Shown here: piece by piece, positions 35,984-48,500 of the stretch
Position numbering within the stretch: position 1 is the first letter of the stretch
Layout of the letters: every line of letters begins with the position of its first letter
DNA from: Phallusia mammillata
Taxonomy: Eukaryota > Chordata > Ascidiacea > Phlebobranchia > Ascidiidae
Length of the DNA: 64,000 nt
Assembly (NCBI GenBank): GCA_003260075.1
Contig: QLIY01000034.1
Location: 229,312-293,311 of the forward strand
Direction of reading: 5' to 3'
Made by a program: the position numbers and the translations under genes
The notes under the pieces: generated by a model
Database searches by the model: none
What the model saw: the letters and a program-made list of their open reading frames with translations, nothing else
What the model was told of the DNA's origin: nothing

Positions 35984-38900
35984 TAATAGGAGATCAAAAA
36001 CAGATATTTTCAGCTAGCTACAAAATATGATGATAATCGTGTGTTGCGCAAGGGTTAACTTGTGCGATTGAAACGAATTATAAAATATGCTAATGTCGGC
36101 TTAAATATTTGTTTGCTCAAAAGGTTTTTTGTGTATCAAGCCATTTCAACCAGAAGTACTAATCAGATAATGGTAAATCGTTGTCGCTTCTCGCTACAAA
36201 AAGAAAATATCGATTGTGTCAAAAAATTATAAAAATATAGAGCTAAAATAAGTAAAATCGGACTTCTTATAAGAGCATGCTCCTAAAGTAATACAAAAGC
36301 ATAGGGAGTTGCGTTGTGTAAAATAACCTTTCATATGTTTGTGTGACCTTCCGGAAAGCAAACACACTTTGGGAGCATGTGAATGTTATCAAAATCGCCT
36401 AAAAGTCGATTCTCCGTCCTAGAACCCAAACCTACCCACAGAGCAGTGAATAGACTTATTTGATCAGTAGATGAAGTTTTTAAACTTACGTCGCTTTTTT
36501 CCCAAATGTGTAGAACAAACATTACGTCAGTGAGCACGTTTTCTTTCTGTCGAGACCGTATTTTAATGGGTAAATGTTTAACTAGACGAATGGAGGTGTG
36601 TTGTTTGAATCAGTCTGACTTTAGGGCTTTAAGGCACGTTGCGCCTAGTTAGATTGAGAAACAGATGTTCCGTTTGACAGGTGAAAGATAAGTCGAAATC
36701 GGTTTATGCGTTCAGTTAAGTATTGAAGTTTTAGAAGTTAACATGGTTCAAAGTACCAAGCTTTATGTGCTTACAGCACCGTGTTATGTAGGTGTATTGG
36801 CTTTTGCGAGGTTTCATTTAGCATGTAGATTTATGAGTAATGATTGGCTTTTGCATTCAAATACACTTGGTGATTATTTGCTATATTAAAGCTTATGTTA
36901 CTTACTAAATTTAGGAGTTAGGCCCCTGCACGTTTTGATACCGCACCTTGATTCTTTAAACCACATTTTTTAATTAAGTTCAGGTGTGTGGTAAATTTAT
37001 TAAATATTCAGTGAATAGTAGGAAGGTAATTCCATTTTTTTAGGCGTTGATAAACCAACAACCCAACCAAGAACTATAGTGGTTAAGCATAAAATTTATA
37101 CACTCACTGAAAGGTCAACCGCTTGACGTCAAGCAAATCAAAGAGTCCATTCATAAAGTCACTTCTGCCCTACGCCCACTACGTGTCATTAGCCTCAAGC
37201 CGGCAACATACGACTAATATGTTTTTAGTATCATCCCTGTTCATGAGATACGGCTCTGCGACTCCGTATAGCACGGAAGCAAAGTGTGTCGAACTACTAC
37301 GCCCAACAAGTTTGGAGAAACTAACATCGGGATATTAGCAGGTTCTATATCTAGGAATAACATTTGAGGTTACATCGTAGCCTTTTGTGTCACAAACCGT
37401 TGGGGATAGTTAAAGAGCTTTGTGTGCCAGGAATAGAGATAAAACACGTGTTCTCCGGTTTGGGTTAAGGCAAAAATGTTGACTTTATAGTTAGGGAACA
37501 GTAGGGGTTACATTTGAAATAGTAACGTTTGAAAAATCTACTCTGTTTGACGAAAAATGTATTTTGGAGAGATAGGCTTTCTGATTTTGAAAATATTGAA
37601 CCAAATCAAAGGGGCAATTTCATTGTGATATGATTCATATTTAAATTCGCTGATCATCTGCAAAAACACCTAAAAATCATACCTTGACAAAACAACGTTC
37701 GAATCCCACCCAATTACGTAATTACGGCAAACGCGGCGGTGACCTAACTGACAATAACGCCATGCACCCCTGCGTGTTGATAGTGATGATAATCTGACAG
37801 GACGAGAAAATCTCACTCGCCTCGCATTTAACAAGTCATCTACAAAGCTGCACTTGTTGTAAGCCACGCTTCAAGCCGACAATTATTGTAGCCAGGCAGA
37901 CTGCAGAATTGACTGTGACCTGAGGCCTTTTTTAGAATGCAGTGATGTAATCGATGTTTTGTCGTGGCTCGGATGTGGCGAAATGTGGTTATTTGTGGCA
38001 TTTTCTTTCTCCTTTATTTACTCGACGCCTTATTAGTTGTGACGAATTGGCGGTGTTGAAACGACAAATGAGTTAATTGTATTATCTTTGCATATAACTT
38101 ACGGTCTTGGGTATAAAAATAACTTTCGTTCGCAAAGAAAAAAAAACAACTTTGAAGGACTTTTCACAGCAAATTTGACCTAAGTCGGAGATAAATATAG
38201 GAAATCTATATTTTGCATGTAACAAAAGTTGTATATAGGTTTCGTTTCTGGTTTTGGATCATTTCGAAAGGATTTGAAAAAACGGATTAGATTTTAGGGA
38301 ACTGTAGCTAAAGGCTTCATTATTTGCAGGTTGAATTATCATAGAGCTTTCGGTTCTTGGTAGTGCCATGAGCAATGTAATCTGAACTTTATGTGTTTTC
38401 CAATAAGAACCGATCGCGCTTTCGATGAAATACAACGAACCCTCATTAGTGGAAACGCGAAAGCTTAATCGCATTTGATCATGTTACGCTCTGGCGGTAA
38501 GCCCCAGTGAGTAGATGTCGTATCACCACAGGGCACGACGTAATCTGGATGGCGCAAAAAAACTGAACAACAAAAGAGTCGTCCGGGGTTAAGCTAGAGC
38601 CGAGCCTATTGTGTTCCCGGAGCCATACGTAATGAACTTAAAGCGTACTGCTGGAGCTCGGCTTAGCCCTGGTGCAATAAAAGATTGGATAGCGTTGCTC
38701 TGTTTTCAGCTGCTCTTTCGGTTCGTGTAAGCGGACTTAACGTGGTCGTGCCGTGTGCTCGAAAATGCTTGAGTGAGGGTTGATGAGCTCTTGCTTTTTT
38801 CGCTAAACGCAAATGACGATACTTGTGTATCTGCGATTTGTTTATCACGAACATAGGGTTTTCGCGCATTGTATGTAAACGTTGATGGCTGTTCTTTGTT

Positions 38901-41900
38901 GTGTTTCAATGCTAGTGTTTCAGTATTGATAGTATCTTGTATCCTGAGGTGTTTGTGGATTTTTAGCCATACTGCTACAAGCACAAACCATGGAATATAT
39001 ACAAAGGGCTAAAGAGGCACTTTGATATCAATTATCGCGTTATAGGCTTAATTTAGAAATCTACAACAACTTTCAAAACCATGAGTTGTCTCGCCACACC
39101 AATCAAGAAGGCAATTAGTGTTAACAAATTAGTAGCAAGCATTTTGTTAGCTCTGTTTGTCGCTAATAAGGGATGAAATGCGATTTAAAGGAAAGCATCT
39201 TACCCCGGGGCGTTTTGATATGCGTCACTCGAGGTATTGGTGGCAGGTGAACATTTTATCAGCACTCGATCTCAAGCCAGTTCAGTTGCAAACAAGTTGA
39301 TTCAATAGTACCATACCTGCTGTGTGTGAAATACTTGTTCAAAATATGCGTGTGCTGAAGTTAATTGTTTGTTGGCATTTGTCGTGGCAGACACAGTGCA
39401 AAATATTTTTGTTATCAAAGACTATTAAAAAGTACAGTGCACATTGTTTCGATGTACAAGGTCTCACCAGTGCAGCTGGTGACGAGAGTTTGGCCGTATG
39501 AACTACTGTAGCCGCCTGTACCTTACGACACTTCAGCAGTTTGTTGGGAGTAACAGACTAAAAAGCCGTGCCTCACAAACCCTTTATGTATTGACTTGAT
39601 ACTTTTTAACCGTTTTGGAAAGCATATTAGCTTTCGCCTTAGTCATTTACCGTCAATAGTACCATAGAAACAGAGTCATTTTTTCGCCGACTCATGCATG
39701 AAGTCGTATCGCCCACGCCGGGTGTATGATTCACCGTGTCTATGTATTGACGTATTATCCCGTAAGCGTAACAATCCTTCATACAGAGTTACTTGATCGT
39801 CTCAGTCAGTGAATCAGAATTCGCGGGAATTTAGTTCACCATAAAACTCCGCATCATGTGGCCAGAAAAGACTTGATTTAGGAAAAATGCCTTTAAACCA
39901 GTAGCTATGACAGCTTGAGGTAGCTTTATGAAAGTTTGACATGTTATAGTGCAGTGGCTTACATTTTGTTTTACGTGTATTTGAATGTTAAGCGTAAAAC
40001 CTGTTTATTGTGTGTGAAATGTGCTGTTAAGCTGAGATATGTGGTGTTGGTTAAGAGCAGCGATTTCATTGGATTTAACATATCAAATGTATGTTCGTTC
40101 TGTAGTTGATAAATTGCCCTGCTATGCCACTTTGCTTGTAGAAGAAGGTACCTATTAACATACCTGAAGATCAGCGTTCAAATTTAATCTACATGCAAGT
40201 TGAGTTGTACAAGGATCATTTGTAATGAGTTTCAGCTTTGAAGTTAGGTTCGCAATATCCGAACAATTTGCAAAACATCGAGTATTTACATATTAACTCA
40301 AAAAAGGAACAGTGAGTAATGGCGAAAATTGCGCATACTTAGCAGATCTCCGCTTTTGGTGGCGTGAATCTCAGGTATTTTGTAAACATCCGAAAAACAG
40401 TGTAGCTTCAATTGTTATCGGGAAGAGGTTTAAACTCGACAATGTCGACATGTGTGGTCCCGTCGTGTGGCTGAACGGAATTTCGGTTTAAGTTTACGGT
40501 ATCTCAATGTGGTTGAATAGTTCTACAAGCCAACCCTGACCTTCGCAGCTTTTCGACATAAAGTCAGGCCATTTCTCGCAGCTGGTTAACGAAGGTAGTC
40601 GGGTGGCTTTTTTGTCTCATGAAAATGCCATTGAGCGTCACTTTTTCGCGTAAGGAACTGTACGACACGCAAGGCTACTTCTGGAAAGTTCGAATAGAAT
40701 TTATAGACAGGGGTTTCTTTTGCTTGCGCAAGACTGAAAAAGCACTGAGGTAGAAACATTTTTTCTGCTTAGGGAATGCAGGGGCATTTTTTACCAGACT
40801 TAATCCCAAATTTCCCAGTGAAAGGTTCTGTAAACTTTACGTTAGAGAAAATGGTGAAGTCAACTTATACACTATCATTCAGTTGTGGTTAGAGCCCGAA
40901 CATCCTGGTTGACAAGCATAAGGACGTGTTCAACAGGTATTAAACCCTGTGATGTTTCCTTACAATACGAGACAGCCCCATATCAGTATTTACTCAGCAA
41001 CTAATTATCATCATGTACAGGCCAAACTGACGGATACGAGCAGATAAAAAGTTCCGGCAGTTGTGGCCTCAGTGGTACTGCTCCTTCGTGGATGTTTGTT
41101 CGTTCTCCTCCTACGCTTAGGTTAATGTATTATCGGTTGTGCGTGACTTCGACAATAAAGGGTCGATTTTATGGCTTCGTTGCCCCCTTAGCCTAGTGTG
41201 TTAGCGTTTGCACTTGATATATGCAGAGATCATTGCTGTGCGCGAGGTTTACACAACGTGTTGACATTGGCTCGTGTGATTTATGATATACTTGTAGTGC
41301 TTGTACATGAAGCAATTGGGATGTAGACCAAAACCAGCCTCGATGATACATGATGGGCAAGAAAGGCTTTTTACTTTTCCAAAATTAGGTAGCAAAAGAC
41401 AGAAAACTTCAGTAAGGCGAAAATCTGCAAACAAACATCAAACAGAACCGGGAGTGCGATGTTACTGTTAATGAACGCGACTTGTGGTTTGTTTGCCTTG
41501 TGCTTGCGACATCTGAGTCTTTTTGCGCCATTGGCACCAAACTTGTCACCTTGTGTAGATTAGAGTAGGACCAAAGTCAAACACTCGACTGCTGGAGCAG
41601 CTTCGTATCAGTTGACTGTGTTTGTGTTTGCCGATTGGGCTGTTTGCATTTACTAAAACAAGTGTTTTGCCGTCGCAGGGGAAAAAGTTTCTCAGGACGA
41701 TAAGTAGAGTTTTATGTTAGTTGTGCATCACATTGCAAGTTAGATTAAAAGCAACATGCTGCAGTGCTTTATGCATATTGAAGAGTTTTCTGTTGTGGCG
41801 ATTTTTTAGTCAAGGTCGGTCGATCTTGGAGGATTCATCTTTAACGATTGGATAGTACATTAAAAGCAGCAAAGTTACTTATGATTAATTGCACAAGGCT

Positions 41901-42152
41901 CATGCCCTGTACAAGCCTTGCCTTGTGACCGTGCGAATCACAGAGCAATATTGTGCGTCATATAGGAAATCGCAATTGAGAAATCCGCCTTTCTGCATTT
42001 AACGTCGTCAACGTAAAAACGCTTCCTATTTCGCCACAACACTCTCGGCTCGAGCCAAAGTAATTTATTCGATCATCCTGCTTGAATTTCGCAAATTCTG
42101 CGTCACTTTTGGAGGCTTCCTGGCCACAGTTGAATCATGAACCGCGTCGCAG

Positions 42153-42170
42153 TGACGTCATAGACACGTG
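42153..42170. promoter_or_regulatory. CRE plus E-box about 0.4 kb upstream of TANC
   Basis: TGACGTCA (42153-42160) is followed four bases later by CACGTG (42165-42170) in a locally GC-rich stretch. It is 387 bases before the first TANC ATG, so a proximal promoter role is plausible. No TATA box or transcription start was identified. Confidence 0.4.
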
Positions 42171-42556
42171 TGCGCCAAGGACGTCCAAGGGCGCGGACCA
42201 TCTCCAGAAAGGCTAATGGTTCAGTAATAACATGTAATCTGTGAGGTTAATGACAAATGTTTCGTCTGTCCGCAACGTTGATTGACATTGTTGAATTAGC
42301 TCAGGGCAAACATAAGTTCGGTTAAGGAAAATAATTTATACAGGTTAATATATTCTATTTCTAGCATGCGTTTTGTTTAAACTTGAAGCATGATTAAGAT
42401 TTACTGGCCATGTATTTAGTTGCCAGAAAAGAATGTCATTTAACCAATATCTTTATTGATTACAGAGCACAATTAAGATCTGTATAATGCGTGTCGTAAC
42501 TTATTTCTGACTGCACGAACGATTTATCTGAAGGAATACGGTTTACAAAAGTCGTG

Positions 42557-45500
42557 ATGACTTCCACTTACGATACAAACTCAAGAGGTAAAATTGGTTT
42601 AAGAATTATAGTTTCTGTTATTTAAAATAATACAAATGTTTTTTTTGTATTTACAGCAGTACAAAATCGCAAACCTATTTACGTTCAAATTCCAACTGTA
42701 CCCGGAGTTGACGAAGAAGGTAAGAGGATGTGATTTAGGCATCTGTGTAGGCTTTAGATTCTAGTAACACAAACTTGGCATAAAATAAGCAAAACTTTAA
42801 CAGAAAAGGTGCTGTAAAATAACAAGTTGTATAATTTAACGCATAGCAACGCCCAGGCATCATTTAAAAGGCCAAGTTTTTCGAAGCCTTATTTGCTTAC
42901 GGTTTGCGTGTGGTCTAAGTCAATGATTAATGTGTGGAACCGAACCGGCAAAACTAACACAGACCACTTAGGCTTCTTCCTGGATTAACGTACATCAGTT
43001 GTGCGATTCGCCAATGTCAAAGTTTTTCGTTAGGCGCAATACAGAACCTGGCATTGTTCGCATGCCTGTTGTCTAAACAAGTGGGTGGGATAGCTCGGCG
43101 TTTTGCCCTTACGTCACCCTAGGGAGAATGATTTGTGGCTTTGGCGCTTGAGATTTTAACCAGTGTTTTGAAAGCTTGTCGAGGTTTGAAGATTTTGTGG
43201 TCAAGTTTATGATTTTGCTCAAATAAGACCTAGTGATTGAGATGATTTGGGTTATCACTCATATAATTAGTACAGCTCTTTAATTACCAGTCTTTTAACC
43301 GAGTAGTTATTGAATAAACAGGATAAGTTCAAGACAGCAAATAAATAAACCAGCGAAATAGCAGACTATCGCTATATTATTGCAGATAGCATTTGACTTC
43401 AAATAGCAAAATAGTCTGCGGAGTTGCATAGAAAAGCAGTTGAACAGAACAGCAACAAAACCGAGTAACCTGGCTACTATTGTAGATAGCATTTTTCATT
43501 CAATAACAAGTCTGCGCAGTTATTCTCACATTTTTCACCCGGGCCACGTCCAGCCGGGCCTTATCGCGCCTTTTACCGCAAGTACAAGCTTTGCCGTGTT
43601 CACGTGGGAGTGTGTCAGACGCTCGAATCGCATTTTTCCCGAAAAGCCGCTCATATTATGCCGGCAGCCTGGAACTGTGGCTGTTTTCGGTTCAGCACAT
43701 GGCAAGTGTTGTGTCACCCATGTCTGTCGCGGTCGCTGCTTATCGTCAGCCGCAAATTCCGCCCTTATCACTTCTTACGGAGTTAATTGTGGAAGTGGAA
43801 CTTAGTGCAGAGTGCAACTTTGGCATTGTTTGATTTTTGCCTATTAGACTGGAAAGGCTTTTTCTTTGCAAGTTTATAACTGACGAGTTAAAGTGCATAA
43901 AGTGCATTAAGTATATTTTTTCGGTTCTATTCGAATAAGAATATTCCGTTTTTTACGGATTAGTTTGCCGTGGTTGTTACGTTTGATGTGAAATAACCTT
44001 CAACTATTCAATATCACCAAAACAATGATTTTTTTTCTAATTGAGACGGCGTTATTGGTGCGAAAATACCCACAACAGGCATGGCCGCTTTTGTAGCTTT
44101 GATTTGAACGTGGCTAACCATGTATATGCACGCAAGGAATGCCTTCTGTTCATTGGCGAAACTGCAAAACCACGAATCAGTGGCACTCTCGCTCTCCGAA
44201 TCCGACACTGGCGTTTTGAAGTGGCAAGGGGCAGCATGCAGGAAATATCGCTTCAGTTCGCTTGGTTGCGTCTGCATAGCATCTGCGTTGCACTTCTTTG
44301 TATCTGTCAAGTTAGATATGTTGGTAAATGCGTTGTTTGTTGTTGGACATCCGCTCAGAGAACTGGCTCATGAATTTTTGAGGCGAATTGAATTAAAGCA
44401 AACGATTTTATGTGCCAAACGTGATCGAAAAAGCTTAAAATTTAGGCCTGCTTTATGTTATTAATGTCAGCCTCAGATAAAATAATATTTTGAAAGAAAA
44501 GCGCTACGGTTGTAAGTAACCTATTGCTTAAAATTTTCGAATATGGAAGCGCGTTTTTCTCTCAGAAAGACTCGTAATTTGAGATCGACCTCTATGTTTA
44601 GTTAGGGAACGTTTATGCCTTTTGGGGATTTACTTTTTTAGTGAAGATGGACAGGAATCTATGGTATCTCTAGCCGCTTAGATCAGTTCAACTTCGAGAC
44701 TAAAAGGCGCCTTAGGCTGTGTTGCAACGCAGTTATGTACCATAAGCATCAGAGCGGCATAACAGTGGTGGGTTGGAAAGGAATTCGCCTGATAAGGTCT
44801 GAAATTGATTGGCAGGCTGACTTCAGAGCTCTAGGAAGTTGTACATGGGCGAGTGCGCCAAATTTAGGTGCCCTGTTCAAGCTTGAAATTCTTGTTGTTT
44901 GCTGGCCTGTTGTGCAAAACGCAATTGATTAGCACGTGATGTTCGCTATATAGCAGGTGTTGGAGGTAAGAGGTATAATAGCTGAACAGGTGCAGGAATT
45001 TGTATTTCAAATGGACCGAGACGAAAGTCAAGAGTTTGTATTTGGTCAATGAAGAGATTCCTGTCAATGGGATTGCATAGGAAAGAGTGGAAAGAACTTT
45101 GCCATTAAAATTATATATCACGAAAAACGTTAGATTATAACATTGGTGCACCATTATCGTAGCTGCTATAATTGCGTCAGGGTAGTAAGAGCCGAAGCAA
45201 TCTGCAAAAGGCCAAGCTTTTAAGTCCTAAAGGATTCAAAGCGCAGGTCACCGTAATGGCGATGGCCTGTGTGCCGCTATTTGATCACCAATTGCTATTT
45301 CCTACCTTAGATTCATGCCTTGTTGCTTATTCCTCTGGGAAAACGCAAATGCTGTGTCGGTCGCGAATGAACAGGCCTCCCGGCGTATTTGGATGTAACT
45401 ATCGATCGAGCCTTGTGCTTTGAGTTTCCCGAAAGCCACATGCAGTTTCAGTGATGTTTCATTTATCACCATACCGCTGGTAGAAGGCCGTGTAGGAATC

Positions 45501-48500
45501 AATAGTGATGTGTATAAGATTGACGATTAATAAAGAGCAAGTGCTTGCCGTCTTGAAGCAGCGACAGTCAATAAAAAGTCATTAACTGACATTTTTTTGA
45601 ATTTTGACTGTCAAAGATTTAGTAACATTTGTTAATGCAGGCACGGACTAAAGAAGGTTTTTATGATTAGCTTGACCTGTCACAGATTTAAATTTTAACA
45701 CACAGTATACAGTTAGGTATAAGATAGTTAAGTTAACACAACAAACAAGCGTGGGAAAGTCGTACTAGCAGAGCCAGTATCAGCACTGGGAAATATTTTA
45801 TGTGTACTCCAATTTACCTTAGTCCTCAAGGACCCATGTTATACCAATACATGGTGTTCCCACGATTACAAAACACAGTTATGTAGTGCACAGCTCCAAC
45901 AAGGACATGAGCAGCTTTTCATACCTCGTTCATACATTCCATTTGAGCTCGCGCCCACGTTGAACATAACGACAAGGGTTAAATATAGACGGTCTGTTGT
46001 CGCAGTGTAATGTGTATTTGACTCGCAGTACTTGTGAACAGACATTCCTCAGTGACGCCGGGGCGTTTATTTTTGAACACTCAACAAGTGGCAGATATGT
46101 TGAAGCCCTGAGCAGTGCGGGTTTGGTTACAGCTTGTGGTATTTGCAGTCGCCTTTTTGGCTTATCGAACCGGCATGATCTGGCTGCCATTTCGGAAACT
46201 TGGTTACTGTGTCTTGCGCAAAACCTTTAGTGATAAATGCTTTACTTTGAGATTTCTGCTCAATTATGGTCAACGAGTGATGCTAAATATTTTCTCGTCA
46301 ACCAACATAACATTTAAGTCAAATATAACAAATATGGTTTCCAAAAGCAAACATCGATGTTTGAGTCAAAATGCCTTCTTTCATATTGTTCAGTGCAATC
46401 TCTAGTCAATGTAGGCAAATTTGTTACGACTTGATTTTTCGTCTGCACAGACCCGGATTCTGTTGCCGTGGATGACGGCAGGGCTTCGGATTTAGATGAA
46501 CCCGACCCTTCCCTGATGGCAAAGCTTGGCTTGCTTGTCGGAGATCAAAGGTACGCAAATTGCTAGTGGCATCTGCTTGACGATCAATACATTGCTGCAG
46601 TATTCAATAATTTTCTATTCACCGTTGCAGAGTCAGTCATGTAAAAACCACCAGCCACCCCCATCCAGTCCTGGATCACGCGAAAATCGGTGCTACCATA
46701 CAAACTGCTGAGGGCAAGAAAGATAAGACTACAAGTCCTGCCTCTACTCTTTCCGATAAAGGCATAGGTAAAAACTAAAATTCTCCTACTAGACTTAACT
46801 CAAAATTTTCAAGGTTTCAATTGCATGAACTTGTAAATCGATTCTGTTTTTTGTTGTAAAGGTTTAAATTAAATCATCGTTGTTGCTATAATCAAGGGCA
46901 TATTTAAATTATCATAGTCAATACCACGTACTCCATTTTCTGAATATGCTATCAGCTAAATTAAAGTATCTTTAGTTCAAACGTTAGGTTTCAATCATTC
47001 CTGCTGACTTAATATCTTCTAACGTTTAGTATTTCTCGCAACAGGAAGCAGCGTTGGATCGTTCGACTCTGAACTTCGCAACTTCCCTTCAGCCTACCTT
47101 GTGTCACCATACGATGCAAGTCGATCAGGATCTCTAGACTCAAGAAAACAAGACATATTTGATCCTTCTATTGACGAGACGCCGATACCCAATCACTCCC
47201 GAAGCTCTTCGGATATCATTTGCCACTCTGGAGCTTAGTGAGTAATTGCAGTACTTTGTTTAGAGCAAAACGGGCGCCAGCTAAAGTGGCTCCGATGCTG
47301 CGGAAACTAATGAATGCCAACAGCGTAACGGTGGTAGCAGGGCTACTTTTGTAACGGTCACTGTAAAATTTCCTTTGTGGGATTAAATTAAAGTATACGC
47401 AAACCCAAAGCCTGTATGCGCAAAATGTGTGAAGGCATATGGTGTGCACAATAATTGCATGTCTAAACTTTTTGGTTTTTGCCTCTTCAGTTCAGCCAAC
47501 GTGATGCAAGCCAAGTTAGCCGAACAGTCAAGTGCAAGTTTGTGGAACTCTGATCCTCGACGCGGTAGCGCTTCCGGAGGAAGAACTTCTTCCGTGAGAC
47601 CTCGCCGACCCTCCACAAGGAAGCAAAGAATACCAGCTGATTCATCTATGGAAAGAGGTACAAAAAATATCTATCTTACTTGAAGGTATCTAACAAGGTT
47701 TTTAATACTATACATTGAAAAATACTACAAAGTCATGTAACTCCGAATATTAAGCTTGTACTTGAGAATAGTCGTTTATTCACAAAGATAGGGATATGTG
47801 CAACATAAACCGAAATACGAGATATTATTGCCAGCAAAAAAGTCTGTTCTCCCGTTCAACCACGCCGGCTAGGCCTTTGTAACAGTAAGGGCGCGGCTAT
47901 TCATCGTCATCGCAAATATCGAACAACAAAGTGATGTAAAGCGGTTTCCGCCCTTCCCGGCGGTCGCCAATGCTCAATCTATAACTGGACTCGACCGGGT
48001 GGTTCAGTTCCCTGATCCAGTAGCCTCGTTGTGGGTTTACTGAAAACATGGCGTTGTCTTTGTTTATACTGGAACGGATTGAATCGTAAAAATAACTGCT
48101 TTACGTGGAACCCGAGGAACTCGCCTCCGTGTTTTAAAGTTTACAATGGAATAGTTACAACTCATATACAACGAAAGTGGTCTATCCTGAAAGTTGCTCG
48201 CTGTTCATGACGTGGGCAATACCCTTAATTGGCGAATGTATAAGGCGTGACCGTACATCGCATAAACACAGGTGAAGATGTACTCGAAAGGGCAAAGTAT
48301 CAACAGCAAAAAACGCCGTAATCTGCGGTTTAAGAGCAAAAGTTACATAACCGGCTTGCCTAGCATTCCAATTTATATAACGTGTTAATTATGTAGGTAA
48401 TAAAAGCAGTTGTTGCGTAAGATAAGCCTTAACGTGTAAATAGCAATCCTTATGTGCGATTGTATTGTTTTTACAGATGCCAGCTCAGAGGTGACAAAAC

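Larger units (their letters stand above)
16603..42556. other. Gene-poor interval between GULP and TANC
   Basis: About 26 kb without a convincing coding gene on either strand. Open frames are short, often open in several frames at once in GC-richer patches (near 20.7-21.0, 26.7-27.1, 31.4-31.7, 32.2-32.9 and 38.4-38.9 kb) and lack family motifs. It contains the retroposon, hAT elements, tandem repeat and candidate regulatory sites listed separately. Distal enhancers or 5' noncoding exons of TANC could lie here, but sequence alone does not show it. Confidence 0.55.

Noticed and set aside
36487..36537. Minus-strand MLTDVMFVLHIWEKSD followed by a perfect gtaagt donor
   Set aside because: I considered it as the missing GULP 5' exon because its phase fits, but the residues do not resemble the start of any GULP/CED-6 PTB domain.
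40160..40294. Minus-strand 45-codon frame ending in CAG|gtatgt
   Set aside because: The phase would fit a GULP 5' exon, but there is no ATG, no good acceptor and no similarity to PTB proteins.
43440..43805. 121-codon plus-strand frame in TANC intron 2
   Set aside because: Frames on both strands are open at the same place, which indicates GC-richer composition, and the translation matches no family I know.
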